Part shown: positions 9,390 through 19,766 of the stretch, piece after piece
Layout of the letters: each line of letters begins with the position of its first letter
How positions within the stretch are numbered: position 1 is the stretch's first letter
Origin: DATLGB01 sp035540675
GTDB lineage: Bacteria > Actinomycetota > Thermoleophilia > Solirubrobacterales > Solirubrobacteraceae
Length of the DNA: 64,000 nt
Reading direction: 5' to 3'
Assembly: GCA_035540675.1 (NCBI GenBank)
Contig: DATLGB010000218.1
Coordinates: forward strand, 9,938-73,937
Program-made: the position numbers and the translations under genes
The notes under the pieces: generated by a model
Seen by the model: the letters and a program-made list of their open reading frames with translations, nothing else
Told to the model about the DNA's origin: nothing
Databases searched by the model: none

Positions 9390-12016
9390 CCGCGCAGCTC
9401 CTCGAGCTCCGCGCGCAGCCGGTCGAGCTTGTCGCGCTCGGCCTGGACCACCTCGGCGGGCGCGCGCTCCACGAAGCGCTCGTTGGCCAGCTTGCGCTCG
9501 GCGCGCCGCAGCTCGCCCTCGAGCGCCTCCAGGCGGTCGGCCCGCCGGCGCTGCTCGGCCTCGAAGTCGACCTCGTCGCTGGCGAACACCTCGAGGACGC
9601 CGCGGGGGTACGGGTAGCGCGCCACCGGCTCGCCGGCGTCACCGTCGCGCCACTCCAGCCGCGCCAGCCGCGCGATGGCGTCGGCCGTCGCGTCGTAGCC
9701 GGTGAGCCGCGCCGGCACGACCGCACCCGGGCGCACGCCGAGCGAGTCGCGCCAGCCGCGGATGCCCTTGATCGCGTCGATCGCCGCGCCGACCTCGTCC
9801 TCGGCCGCCTCGTCGACCGGCCCGAGGTCGCGCTCGGGCCAGCGCGCCTGTGCCAGCAGCCCCTCGGCGCCAGGCAGGTGCGCCCAGATCTCCTCGGTGA
9901 CGAACGGGATCACCGGGTGCGCCATCGCCAGCGTCTCGGCCAGCACGTGCAGCGCCACGTCGGCGACCGGCTCGCCCTCGCCGTACAGGCGCGGCTTGAC
10001 CAGCTCGAGGTACCAGTCGCACAGGTCGCCGTAGACGAAGTCGTACAGGCCGAGGGCGGCCCGGTGGAACTCGAACTCCTCGACCGCCCGCGCCGTCGCG
10101 TCCTTCGCGCGCGCGAGGCGCGACAGGATCCAGCGGTCCTCGAGCGTGCGCGGCTCGGGGCGCGAAGGCGGGACGGCCGGAGAGATTTCGTCCTCCGGTC
10201 CTCTCAAGTTCGGACCTCCGGACGACGTCACGCGCATGAGCACGAGCCGCGACGCGTTCCACAGCTTGTTCGCCAGCTGCGAGCCCTGCGCGATCTTGTC
10301 CTCGTTGAAGCGCACGTCCTGCGTCGACGACATCGCCAGCAGCCCGAAGCGGACGGCGTCGGCGCCGTAGGCCGGGAAGTCGCCGCCGTGGGCGAACACC
10401 GGCGGGCGCGGGCCGCCCTCGATCAGGGCGAGCGGGTCGATGCCCGTCCCCAGCGACTTGCTCATCCGCCGGCCGTCGGGCGCCTGGATGACCGAGTGCA
10501 CGTAGACGTCCTCGAACGGGACGTCGCCGGCGAACTCCATGCCCATCATCACCATTCGCGCCACCCACAGGAACAGGATGTCGCGCGCGGTCAGCAGCAC
10601 GTTCGTGGGATAGAACGCCCGCAGCTCGGGCGTCTGCTCGGGCCAGCCCAGCGTCGCGAACGGCCACAGCGCGCTCGAGAACCAGGTGTCGAGCACGTCC
10701 GGGTCGCGCTCCCAGCCGTCGCCGTCGGGCGCCTCGAGGCCGACGTGGGTCTCCTCGCCGCGGTACCAGACCGGGATCCGGTGCCCCCACCACAGCTGGC
10801 GGGAGATGCACCACGGGCGGATGTTCTCCATCCATTCCAGGTAGCGGCGCGACTGGCCGTCCGGGACGATGCGGACGCGCCCGTCGCGCACCGCGTCGAT
10901 CGCCGGGCGCGCGAGCTCGTCCATGCGCATGAACCACTGCAGCGAGATCAGCGGCTCGATGCGCTCGCCGGACCGGTGCGAGTACGGCACGGAGTGCACG
11001 AGCGGCTGCGTGCGCGAGATCAGGCCCTGCTCGCGCAGCGCCTCGACCACCGCCTCGCGGCACTCCAGCGCGGTCATCCCGGCGAAGCGCTCGCCGGCGG
11101 CGGCGGTCATGCGTCCGTCCTCACCGATCACCGAGACCTCCTCGAGCCCGTGGGCGCGGCCGATCTCGAAGTCGTTGGGGTCGTGCGCGGGCGTGATCTT
11201 CAGCGCGCCCGTCCCGAAGTCGGGCTTCACGTACGGGTCGGCGATGATCTTCAGCCGCCGCCCGACCAGCGGCAGGACCGCCGTCTCCCCCACCAGCCGC
11301 TGGTAGCGCTCGTCGTCGGGGTGCACGGCGATCGCCGTGTCGCCCAGCATCGTCTCCGGGCGCACGGTGGCGATCGTGATCGAGCCGCCGCCGTCGAGCG
11401 GGTAGTCGATCGAGTACAGCGTGTCGGTGACCTCGCGCTCCTCGACCTCGAGGTCGGAGATCGCCGAGCGCGAGCCCGGGTCCCAGTTGACCATGTAGTT
11501 GTCGCGGTAGATCAGGCCCTTGTCGTAGAGGTCGACGAAGACCTTCAGCACCGCGCGGACGTACGCGTCGTCGAGCGTGAAGCGCTCGTCCTCGTAGTCG
11601 CAGGTCGCGCCGAGGCGCTTGTACTGGCCGATGATCGTCCCGCCGTACTCCTCGCGCCAGCGCCACACGCGCTCGACGAACGCCTCGCGGCCGATCGCTT
11701 CGCGGCTCGAGCCCTCCGACAGCAGCAGGCGCTCCACCTGCGTCTGCGTCGCGATCCCGGCGTGGTCGGTGCCCAGGATCCACTTGGTGCGCCGGCCGAG
11801 CATCCGGTGGTAGCGGATCAGCGCGTCCTGGATCGCGCCGTTGAGCGCGTGGCCCATGTGCAGCGCGCCCGTGACGTTGGGCGGCGGGATCGCGATCGAG
11901 TAGTTCTCCGCGGCGTCGCCGCCGGGCTGCGGGTGGTGCAGCTCCGACGCCAGCCAGCGCTCGGAGACGCGCGGCTCGACGTCGGCGGGCTCGTAGCGGG
12001 GAGCGAGGTCCGTCAT
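9386..12016 (-). CDS. valS: Valine-tRNA ligase
   Basis: Class I aminoacyl-tRNA synthetase charging tRNA-Val, with an editing domain. It has 876 residues. The HIGH motif is HMGH (53-56, in PPPNVTGALHMGHALNG) and the KMSKS motif is RMSKS (about 517-521). The CP1 editing domain, anticodon-binding domain and the C-terminal coiled coil (ERKLANERFVERAPAEVVQAERDK) are present. ATG at 12016. Between the catalytic core and the helical anticodon domain, residues about 598-621 form a Pro/Gly-rich insert encoded by DNA with hairpins and codons rare in this window (TTG, AGA, TCT); see the repeat entry. Otherwise intact. Confidence 0.97.
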   Translation of the reverse strand: MTDLAPRYEPADVEPRVSERWLASELHHPQPGGDAAENYSIAIPPPNVTGALHMGHALNGAIQDALIRYHRMLGRRTKWILGTDHAGIATQTQVERLLLSEGSSREAIGREAFVERVWRWREEYGGTIIGQYKRLGATCDYEDERFTLDDAYVRAVLKVFVDLYDKGLIYRDNYMVNWDPGSRSAISDLEVEEREVTDTLYSIDYPLDGGGSITIATVRPETMLGDTAIAVHPDDERYQRLVGETAVLPLVGRRLKIIADPYVKPDFGTGALKITPAHDPNDFEIGRAHGLEEVSVIGEDGRMTAAAGERFAGMTALECREAVVEALREQGLISRTQPLVHSVPYSHRSGERIEPLISLQWFMRMDELARPAIDAVRDGRVRIVPDGQSRRYLEWMENIRPWCISRQLWWGHRIPVWYRGEETHVGLEAPDGDGWERDPDVLDTWFSSALWPFATLGWPEQTPELRAFYPTNVLLTARDILFLWVARMVMMGMEFAGDVPFEDVYVHSVIQAPDGRRMSKSLGTGIDPLALIEGGPRPPVFAHGGDFPAYGADAVRFGLLAMSSTQDVRFNEDKIAQGSQLANKLWNASRLVLMRVTSSGGPNLRGPEDEISPAVPPSRPEPRTLEDRWILSRLARAKDATARAVEEFEFHRAALGLYDFVYGDLCDWYLELVKPRLYGEGEPVADVALHVLAETLAMAHPVIPFVTEEIWAHLPGAEGLLAQARWPERDLGPVDEAAEDEVGAAIDAIKGIRGWRDSLGVRPGAVVPARLTGYDATADAIARLARLEWRDGDAGEPVARYPYPRGVLEVFASDEVDFEAEQRRRADRLEALEGELRRAERKLANERFVERAPAEVVQAERDKLDRLRAELEELRG
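10155..10225 (-). repeat. In-frame palindromic insert within valS
   Basis: About 71 bases encoding residues 598-621 of ValS. Two small hairpins are visible on the DNA: 10177-10182 (CCGGAG) with 10193-10198 (CTCCGG), and 10197-10201 (GGTCC) with 10212-10216 (GGACC). The segment uses TTG, AGA, AAC, GAA, ATC and TCT within a few codons, unlike the rest of valS. The encoded peptide (SSGGPNLRGPEDEISPAVPP) is low-complexity and lies at a domain junction where other ValRS enzymes have a short linker. It resembles intragenic palindromic elements that insert in frame, but no second copy was found in this window. Confidence 0.5.
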
Positions 12017-12183
12017 CGGATTTGGGCAGCGTACTGGCGCCCAAACCCGGCCCGCAGCACGGGCTGCGAGTTCTGGCCCAGGCAGCGCCCCCGGGGGGGT
12101 GCTCCCGCCGCGGCCGGCAGGCTGGCCAGCGCGCGCCCGCGCCTGTAGGGTCGGGCCGTGGGCGCGCTCGGGCGGGGTGTGGC

Positions 12184-13650
12184 GTGACGCGCGAGCACGG
12201 CGCGAGCGCCGTCGCCGCGGCACCGGCGCCTGCCGCAGCCCGCGCGTCGAGCGGCGGGCACGGCCCGCAGGTCGCTCTGCCACCGGGGGCCGGTGGCCGC
12301 CGCGCTGCAGTGGTCGACCTCCAGCGGGCAGTCGGCAATCGCGCCGTGGCGGGCATCGTGGGCGGCGCGCCCGGGCCGGCGCCGGCGCCGGTTCGCCCGT
12401 CTGCGCGCCGGCGGCTCGCGCGGGTGCCCGCCTACCGGCCCAACCCGCCGTGGGCCTGGACCTGCACCAACCAGGGCCCGCACCAGCGCGACCGCCCGTT
12501 CTACATCCCCGACGTGATGCCCTGCGAGCCGATGCCCCGCTGGCTGGACCACTCGGCGATCTGGTTCGAGGTGGCGACGCGGTTCATCAGCGAGGCGGTC
12601 GCGCGCGTGGACTGCAGGACCGAGGCGCGGGACGTGTGGGCCGCGTACTTCGACGCGACCGGCTCGCCGCGGTTCGTCTGGGATCAGGCACGTGAGCCGG
12701 CGAGCTGCGTGATCCGCTCCCTCAGCGGCGACCCGAGCCATGACAGCGAGGAGCTGCCGATCGTGGCCCACGTGGAGACGAACCTCTCGTCGCTGCTGCC
12801 CCGTCTGCGCGGCGCAGCGTCGGTGCGGGTGCCATTCGCCGCCGCCGGAGTGCCCCCGCCGCTGCTCACGCCTCCGCTGACCTTCAACGTCAACACGCGC
12901 ATCGGCGGCCAGCTGTTCGGGGGCGTCGCCGGCCCCTCGGACCACCCGCGGGGAATCGGCACCAACTGCGGAAGCGAGTACGGCGCCGACACGCGCGCGG
13001 TCGACGGCGTCGTCGAGCTGGTCAAGGAGGTCGATGCGACGGACCCGAGCCGGATCTGGGTCACGCCCCGCTTCGAGTTCGACTGGCGCATCACGGACGC
13101 GGTCGACTTCTGCCCGGGCAACACCGGCGAGCGCGCGCACTACCAGGTCCGCGCCGGCGTGGTGGCGGCCAGCGTCCTCGAGGCCAGCGGGATGGCGCGC
13201 GACATCTACGTCGAGGCCCGCTACCGGCGCACGCGCACCGGCCGGCGTCTGGGGCCGTTCCCGAACCCCGATCCGGCGCCGCCGACCTTCATCACCGTGC
13301 CCGCAGAGGCGCTCTTCGGGTTCGACCAGAGCCACCTCAGCCCGCGGGCCGAGCAGGCCCTTCGGACGCGGCTCGGCGACGCGCCGGCCCACCACGACCC
13401 GAGCCGGCCGGTGCGGGTGCGCGGGCATGCCGACTCGGTGCCCGGGCCGACGCCCGACTACAACCTGCAGCTGTCGAAGCGGCGGGCCGAGGCCGTCAGG
13501 GCCTTCCTGGAGCGCGAGTACCCGAACCTGCGCGGGCACGTCGTCGCCGAGGGCTTCGGCGACACGGTGCCCGTGGCTCCGAACGACACGGCCGAGGGCC
13601 GCGCGCGCAACCGGCGCGTCGAGATCGAGCTCGACCGCCGCGCGCCCTGA
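12184..13650 (+). CDS. OmpA-domain protein with N-terminal GNRAV motif
   Basis: A 488-residue protein from GTG at 12184; no signal peptide is visible after this or earlier possible starts. Residues about 44-57 read VVDLQRAVGNRAVA, the short helix-like motif found near the N-terminus of many proteins linked to extracellular contractile injection systems (often with DUF4157). A central region (about 85-365) with conserved-looking Trp, Cys and Asp has no family I recognise. The C-terminal 110 residues are an OmpA/MotB-type peptidoglycan-binding domain (FGFDQSHLSPRAEQAL, VRVRGHADSVPG, NLQLSKRRAEAVRAFL, DTAEGRARNRRVEIELD). An OmpA domain without export signal in a presumed monoderm is odd. Transcribed against its neighbours valS and clpX. 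Function inferred only at domain level. Confidence 0.8.
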   Translation: MTREHGASAVAAAPAPAAARASSGGHGPQVALPPGAGGRRAAVVDLQRAVGNRAVAGIVGGAPGPAPAPVRPSARRRLARVPAYRPNPPWAWTCTNQGPHQRDRPFYIPDVMPCEPMPRWLDHSAIWFEVATRFISEAVARVDCRTEARDVWAAYFDATGSPRFVWDQAREPASCVIRSLSGDPSHDSEELPIVAHVETNLSSLLPRLRGAASVRVPFAAAGVPPPLLTPPLTFNVNTRIGGQLFGGVAGPSDHPRGIGTNCGSEYGADTRAVDGVVELVKEVDATDPSRIWVTPRFEFDWRITDAVDFCPGNTGERAHYQVRAGVVAASVLEASGMARDIYVEARYRRTRTGRRLGPFPNPDPAPPTFITVPAEALFGFDQSHLSPRAEQALRTRLGDAPAHHDPSRPVRVRGHADSVPGPTPDYNLQLSKRRAEAVRAFLEREYPNLRGHVVAEGFGDTVPVAPNDTAEGRARNRRVEIELDRRAP

Positions 13651-13654
13651 GCCT

Positions 13655-14932
<1,278 letters not shown>

Positions 14933-15073
14933 CGCGTGCTCGTTCTTTCGCGTCGTCGGCTCGTTTCCTCCCGGCACGGCGGCGACGCGTCCGGGCGAGT
15001 CTAGCAACGGTCCCGGGGCCGCCGACAGGCCTCCGGGAGGGGTGCTCGCCCCATCCAACGGGGCGGGGCGGCG

Positions 15074-16423
15074 TCAGCTGCCGGGCGTCCAGAGCTTCTC
15101 GCGCGCCGCGGCCCGCTCCGGCGCGATCGGCTTCGCCGAGTCGACCACGACGTCGAGCGCCTTGGCGTGCGCGACGTCCTCGCGCAGCGCGTCGAGGCGG
15201 CCGGCGGAGCGGATGCGGTCGAGCAGCTTCTTCGGCGTCGTGCGCGAGCGCTCGGCGTCGCCGGCGAGCGCCTCGAGCAGGTCCTGGTCGCTGGGATCGA
15301 TGCCCTCCGCCTCGACGATGGCGGCGAGGACGGCCTCGCGCCGCAGCTGCTGCTCGGCGTCGGGCTTGGCCTCCTCGACGACCTCCTCCTCGGTCTTGCC
15401 GGAGAGCTTGAGGTACGTCGCGCGGTCGATGCCCTGGTGGGAGAGGCTGTGCGCCATCTGGTCCCACAGCTCCTTGGCGCGGGCGCTGACGAGGTCGTCC
15501 GGGACGCTGACGGTGGCGTTGGCGACCGCCGCGTCGAGCGCGGCCTGCCGGAAGCGGGTCTCGAGCTGCGCCGACTCCGCCTCGGCGATCCGCCCGCGGA
15601 TGTCCTCGCGCAGCTCGTCGACCGAGTCGAAGCCCTGTTCGAGCGCGAAGTCCTCGTCGAGCTCGGGGAGCTGCTTGACCTTGACCTCCTTGACGGTGAC
15701 GGCGAACTCCGCCTGCTTGCCGGCGAGCTCGGCGGCGCCGTAGTCGCCGGGGAAGGTGATGGTGACCGTCCGCTCGTCGCCCGCCGCGGCGCCCTCGAGC
15801 TGCTCCTCGAAGCCCGGCACGAGGCGGTTGGAGCCCAGCTCGACCATCTGGTCGCGGCCCTCGCCGCCCGCGAACTGGAGGCCGTCGACCGAGCCGACGA
15901 AGTCCATCACCACGAAGTCGCCCTTCTGCGCGGGCCGGTCGGCCGTGTCGAGCCGGGCCGTGCGCTCGCGCAGCCGGTCGAGCTCCGCCTGCACGACGTC
16001 GTCGTCGACGGCCGGCTCGTCGCGCGGGACCTCGAGCCCCTTGTACTCGCCGAGCGTGGCCGTCGGGCGCACGCCGATCTCGATCGAGAAGCGCAGCGGC
16101 TCGCCCTCGCCGGGCAGCCCCTCGAGGTCGAGCTGGGGATCGCCCACGGGCACGATGCGCGCGTCGTCGATGGCCGCCGAGTACCACTGCGCGAGGCTCT
16201 CGCGGACGGCCTCGTCGAGCACCGCCTCGCGCCCCACGCGCTGGATGACGATCGGCGGCGGCACCTTCCCGGCGCGGAAGCCGGGCACCCGCAGCGACTG
16301 CCCGAGCGCTCTCGCCGCGGTGGCCACGCGGCGCTCGATCTCGTCCGGAGAGACCTCCGCCTGCACGCGCACGCGCGACTCGGGGAGCTCGGTGACGGTG
16401 GTGGTGACGCCGGTCGTGGCCAT
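15074..16423 (-). CDS. tig: Trigger factor
   Basis: Ribosome-associated chaperone and peptidyl-prolyl isomerase. It has 449 residues in the normal three-part layout: ribosome-binding N-terminal domain with the GFRAGKVPP signature (about 48-56), FKBP-type isomerase domain (about 150-235, QKGDFVVMDFVGSVDG), and helical C-terminal chaperone domain. ATG at 16423. The gene begins the tig-clpX unit on the minus strand and is divergent from the small gene at 16454. Confidence 0.96.
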   Translation of the reverse strand: MATTGVTTTVTELPESRVRVQAEVSPDEIERRVATAARALGQSLRVPGFRAGKVPPPIVIQRVGREAVLDEAVRESLAQWYSAAIDDARIVPVGDPQLDLEGLPGEGEPLRFSIEIGVRPTATLGEYKGLEVPRDEPAVDDDVVQAELDRLRERTARLDTADRPAQKGDFVVMDFVGSVDGLQFAGGEGRDQMVELGSNRLVPGFEEQLEGAAAGDERTVTITFPGDYGAAELAGKQAEFAVTVKEVKVKQLPELDEDFALEQGFDSVDELREDIRGRIAEAESAQLETRFRQAALDAAVANATVSVPDDLVSARAKELWDQMAHSLSHQGIDRATYLKLSGKTEEEVVEEAKPDAEQQLRREAVLAAIVEAEGIDPSDQDLLEALAGDAERSRTTPKKLLDRIRSAGRLDALREDVAHAKALDVVVDSAKPIAPERAAAREKLWTPGS

Positions 16424-16453
16424 GGGAGCGCGCACGATAGCGTCCGGCCCGCC

Positions 16454-16609
16454 GTGCGCCGGTCGCCTCTCGAACGTCTCGCCGCCGGGCTGATCACGGG
16501 CCCCGCCGGCCACCTCGTGGCCGGCGTCGCCGACTGGCTGACGATGCTCGTGCGCTGGCGGATCGAGGAGCGGCGCCGCCGGCGCGGCGCCGCCCCGAGG
16601 TCGTCCTAG
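16454..16609 (+). CDS. Small amphipathic/membrane protein (51 residues)
   Basis: A 51-residue frame from GTG at 16454 reading MRRSPLERLAAGLITG then PAGHLVAGVADWLTMLVRWRIEERR and a basic tail. One hydrophobic helix is flanked by basic residues. It is divergent from tig with 30 bases between the starts and ends overlapping the 3' end of the next, oppositely transcribed gene by four bases. The composition is that of a genuine small protein rather than a shadow of another gene (nothing real is encoded opposite). Function unknown. Confidence 0.6.
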   Translation: MRRSPLERLAAGLITGPAGHLVAGVADWLTMLVRWRIEERRRRRGAAPRSS

Positions 16610-17295
16610 CCCTCGACCGCCTGGCGCGGCGAGCGGCCGAGGCGGATGGCGATGATCGAGGTGTTGGTGGCGCTCCAGGGCGCCTGGGCGACGTCGCAGC
16701 TCAGCGCCGCGGTGCCGGCCTGCGCGAACGTGCGGGTGATCTGCGTCGTGATCTCGCCCGGCGAGCTGGAGCCCGGGGTGCCGAGCAGGCTGCGCGACTC
16801 GTCCGTGTCGCCGCTTGCGTCGAGCTTGCAGTGGCCGGAGAGGGTGCGGCCCTCGTCGAACAGGCCCGACTGCACGTTCTGCGCCGTCAGCACCGTCTTG
16901 GCGAAGATCGCGTACGTGCCGGGCGGGATGTTCGACAGCGTCGCCACGCGCTCTTCCTTGCCGGCCTCGACGTTGTTCGGGCCCTGCAGGCGGAACGCCT
17001 CGAGCGCCTGCGTGCTGGCGTCCGTGATGGCCGCACGGGCCGACGCCTCGAGGTTGCCGAGGCCGATCGTGCTGTTCTTGATCTTGTCGCCGCCGACGGT
17101 CGCCTTCTTGAGCTCCTTGCCGGAGACGCTGCCGTCCTTGAGGTCGAGCCCGGTCAGGGTGCCGTTCTTGACCTGGCTGCTCGAAGTGATGATCGCCTTG
17201 GCCGCAACGGCGGTGCCGCTCATCGCGACGAAGAGGGCGATGAGCGAGATGACGAGCGACGGGCTCGGCCGCCGTCGCGGGGTGAGACTGCGCAT
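16606..17295 (-). CDS. Secreted repeat-linker protein, unknown function
   Basis: A 229-residue protein with a signal peptide or signal anchor (residues 1-33, SLVISLIALFVAMSGTAVAA). It is followed by a short degenerate repeat region (about 40-80) of the type LDLKDGSVSGKEL, ATVGGDKIKNSTIGLGNLE, reminiscent of the stacked short repeats at the start of many secreted proteins in Solirubrobacterales. The rest looks like a beta-rich globular domain with two Cys (SGHCKLD and ALSCDVAQ) that may form a disulphide. ATG at 17295 with GGAAAGG nine bases upstream as ribosome site. No enzymatic motif is seen. Confidence 0.8.
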   Translation of the reverse strand: MRSLTPRRRPSPSLVISLIALFVAMSGTAVAAKAIITSSSQVKNGTLTGLDLKDGSVSGKELKKATVGGDKIKNSTIGLGNLEASARAAITDASTQALEAFRLQGPNNVEAGKEERVATLSNIPPGTYAIFAKTVLTAQNVQSGLFDEGRTLSGHCKLDASGDTDESRSLLGTPGSSSPGEITTQITRTFAQAGTAALSCDVAQAPWSATNTSIIAIRLGRSPRQAVEG

Positions 17296-17380
17296 GAAGA
17301 TGACCTTTCCCCTGCCTGGATGAGTTCGTGCGGAGAGTGCCGCAGGGTTACCGCAACTGTACGGAACACGCCGGATCCCG

Positions 17381-18214
17381 TCAGCGGTTCGGTGCGCCGC
17401 GAACACGTCCTGCCGTACTCGCCGCCACGAGCGCCAGCGCGAGCAGCGCGACGGCGGCCAGCGCGACCGAGGCACCCGTCGCGACCGCCAGGTGATAGGA
17501 GGCGAGCAGGCCCGTCGCGCCCGCCAGCGCGCCCAGCGCCGCCGCGAGCGCCAGCGCGCGCTCGAGCCGGCGCGTGAGGGCGAGCGCGGCGGCGGCCGGC
17601 GCGAGCACGAGCGCCACGAGCAGCAGGCTGCCGAGGATGGGCGCGGCCGCCACCGTGGTGGCGCCGAGGACGCCCAGCAGCGCCAGCTCGGCGCGCCGCG
17701 GTCGCGCACCGAGCGAACCGGCCGCGGCGCGGTCGAACGCCGCCAGCGCGAGGCGGCGGTGCAGCGCCACGAGCACCGCGAGCGCCGCTGCGGCCAGCGC
17801 CGCGCCCGCCAGGAGGTCGCGCGGCGAGGCACCGAGGGGGTCGCCGAACAGCAGCGCCTCCAGGCGCGGCGGGGTCTCCGGCGCGAGCGCGAGCAGGCTG
17901 CCCGCGCCGAACAGCGCCCCCACGCCGACGGCGACGCCGACGTCGGGGCCCAGGCGCGGGTCGCGCCCGGCGAGCGCCACGGCGACGGCCGCGGCGGCCA
18001 CGCCGCCCGCCGCGCCCAGCACGAGCGGCGCGCCGGCGAGCGCCGCCACCACGAGGCCCGGCAGCATCCCGTGGCTGAGCGACTCGGCCGCGAACGCCTG
18101 GCGGTACAGCAGCACCCACACGCCGAGCGGGCCGCACGCGCAGCCGAGGACCACGAGCTCCGCCAGCGCCCGCCGCACGAGCTCGGAGCGCAGCGGGTCG
18201 AGCAGCCACTCCAT
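17381..18214 (-). CDS. Metal (zinc/manganese) ABC transporter permease, second copy
   Basis: ABC-3 family permease of 277 residues with eight or so membrane segments. The family signature appears as AFAAESLSHGMLPGLVVAALAG, the cytoplasmic coupling-helix and gating region. It is the last gene of the operon znuA, permease, ATPase, permease; its ATG at 18214 overlaps the ATPase stop by one base. Having two different permeases suggests a heterodimeric channel. Divergent from the first permease over its length. Metal specificity follows from the binding protein and the operator, not from this sequence. Confidence 0.88.
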   Translation of the reverse strand: MEWLLDPLRSELVRRALAELVVLGCACGPLGVWVLLYRQAFAAESLSHGMLPGLVVAALAGAPLVLGAAGGVAAAAVAVALAGRDPRLGPDVGVAVGVGALFGAGSLLALAPETPPRLEALLFGDPLGASPRDLLAGAALAAAALAVLVALHRRLALAAFDRAAAGSLGARPRRAELALLGVLGATTVAAAPILGSLLLVALVLAPAAAALALTRRLERALALAAALGALAGATGLLASYHLAVATGASVALAAVALLALALVAASTAGRVRGAPNR

Positions 18215-18957
18215 CAGTGCGCGTGGTGGTCGAGCCGGATGCCGGCGCCCGCGCCCGCGCCGAGCACGACGAGCTCGGCGCCGTAGGTGCGGCGCAGCAC
18301 GTCGACCGACAGCACCGCGCCGGGCGCACCGAAGGCGACCTGCTCGCGGTTCAGGCACAGCACGTCGTCGTAGCCGCGCGCGAGCGCCACGTCGTGCGTG
18401 GCCACGAGCAGCGCCCGGCCCTCCTCGCGCAGGTCGCGCAGGAGCGCGTCGACGGCCACCGCGCTGACCGCGTCGACGCCCGACAGCGGCTCGTCGAGCA
18501 GCAGGACGCGGGCGTCCTGCAGCAGCGCCCGCGCGATCAGCACCCGCTGGCGCTGCCCGCCCGACAGCGAACCGAAGTGCGACCGCGCGCGGTCGGCGAG
18601 GCCCACGCGCTCGAGCGCCGCCGCGGCACGAGCCCGGTCGGCGGCGGCGATGCGCCGGTACCACGGCGTGCGCGCGTAGGCGCCCATCAGCACGACGTCG
18701 AGCGCCGCGACGGGGAAGTCGAGCCGCGCGCGCTCGGTCTGCGGCACGTAGGCGGGCCGGCCGGCGACCTCCACCGTCCCGCGCCGCACCGGAAGCTCGC
18801 CCAGCAGCGCGCGGAACAGCGTCGTCTTGCCGCCGCCGTTGGGGCCGAGGACCGCGACGATCCGTCCCGGGGCCACTTCGAAGCCGACGCCGTGGACGGC
18901 GTCCTCTCCCCCGCCGTAGCCGCCCGCCAGCCCGGCGACGCGCACGAGCGCGCTCAC
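18214..18957 (-). CDS. Metal (zinc/manganese) ABC transporter ATP-binding protein
   Basis: ABC ATPase of 247 residues. Walker A is GPNGGGKTT, the signature is LSGGQRQRVLIARALL, Walker B is VLLLDEP, and the switch His is in VATHDVALA. The NGGGKTTL form and YVPQTERARLDFPV Q-loop are typical of the ZnuC/MntA group. GTG at 18957 overlaps the upstream permease stop (GTGA). The C-terminus ends in LDHHAH, a short His-bearing tail. Confidence 0.93.
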   Translation of the reverse strand: MSALVRVAGLAGGYGGGEDAVHGVGFEVAPGRIVAVLGPNGGGKTTLFRALLGELPVRRGTVEVAGRPAYVPQTERARLDFPVAALDVVLMGAYARTPWYRRIAAADRARAAAALERVGLADRARSHFGSLSGGQRQRVLIARALLQDARVLLLDEPLSGVDAVSAVAVDALLRDLREEGRALLVATHDVALARGYDDVLCLNREQVAFGAPGAVLSVDVLRRTYGAELVVLGAGAGAGIRLDHHAH

Positions 18958-19766
18958 GCCGGCACCGCCGGCGGGCGGATCGACGCGGCGGCGAACACCA
19001 CGCCGCCGATGAGCGCCAGCGCGGGGCCGGGCGGGACGTCGAGGCGCCCCGCCAGCCACAGCGCCGCGACGCCCTCGGCGAGCGCGATCGCCACCGCCGC
19101 GCGCCGCATCGCCGCGAGGTCGTCGGTGAGCAGGCGCGCGGTCGCGGCCGGCACCACGAGCACCACGCCCGCCAGCAGCGCGCCGGCGGCGTCGACCGCC
19201 ACGACCGCGGCGAGCCCGATGCAGACGAGCAGCGCGGCGTCGAGCCCGCGCCCCCCGGCCCCCAGCGAGCCGGCGGCGGCGGGGTCGAAGGCGGCGGCCG
19301 CCCACCGCCGGCGCAGCGCGGCGTCGACCGCCAGCACGACCACGGCGACGGCGGCCGTCAGGGCCAGCTCGCGGTCGCCGACGGCCAGCAGCGAGCCGAG
19401 CAGCAGCGCGTCGACGCCGGCGCCGGACTCGAAGACGTCCGACGCCAGCACCACGCCGGCGGCCAGCGCGGCCACGAGCAGGACGCCGGTGGCGGCGGCC
19501 GCGTCGATCCGGCGGCTGCGGCCGGCGGCGGCGAGGGCGCCGGCGAAGGCGAGGGCGGCGCCGAGGGCGCCGGCCGCCGCCGGGATGCCCCACGGGCCGG
19601 CGACCACGAGCCCCGGGAAGGTCGCCGTGCCCGCGGCGTGGGTGAAGAACGCGAGGCGGCGCAGGACGATCCAGGTGCCCAGCACCCCCGCCATCAGCGC
19701 GAGCAGCGCCAGCTCGGCCAGCGCGCGCGGCGCGTAGGGCGCGGCGAACGGCTCGAGCAGTTCCAT
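18954..19766 (-). CDS. Metal (zinc/manganese) ABC transporter permease, first copy
   Basis: ABC-3 family permease of 270 residues with multiple hydrophobic segments. The coupling motif reads RLAFFTHAAGTATFPGLVVAG. ATG at 19766 shares a base with the znuA stop codon and its own stop overlaps the ATPase start by 4 bp, so the four genes are translationally coupled. It differs strongly from the second permease, suggesting old divergence, not recent duplication. Confidence 0.88.
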   Translation of the reverse strand: MELLEPFAAPYAPRALAELALLALMAGVLGTWIVLRRLAFFTHAAGTATFPGLVVAGPWGIPAAAGALGAALAFAGALAAAGRSRRIDAAAATGVLLVAALAAGVVLASDVFESGAGVDALLLGSLLAVGDRELALTAAVAVVVLAVDAALRRRWAAAAFDPAAAGSLGAGGRGLDAALLVCIGLAAVVAVDAAGALLAGVVLVVPAATARLLTDDLAAMRRAAVAIALAEGVAALWLAGRLDVPPGPALALIGGVVFAAASIRPPAVPA

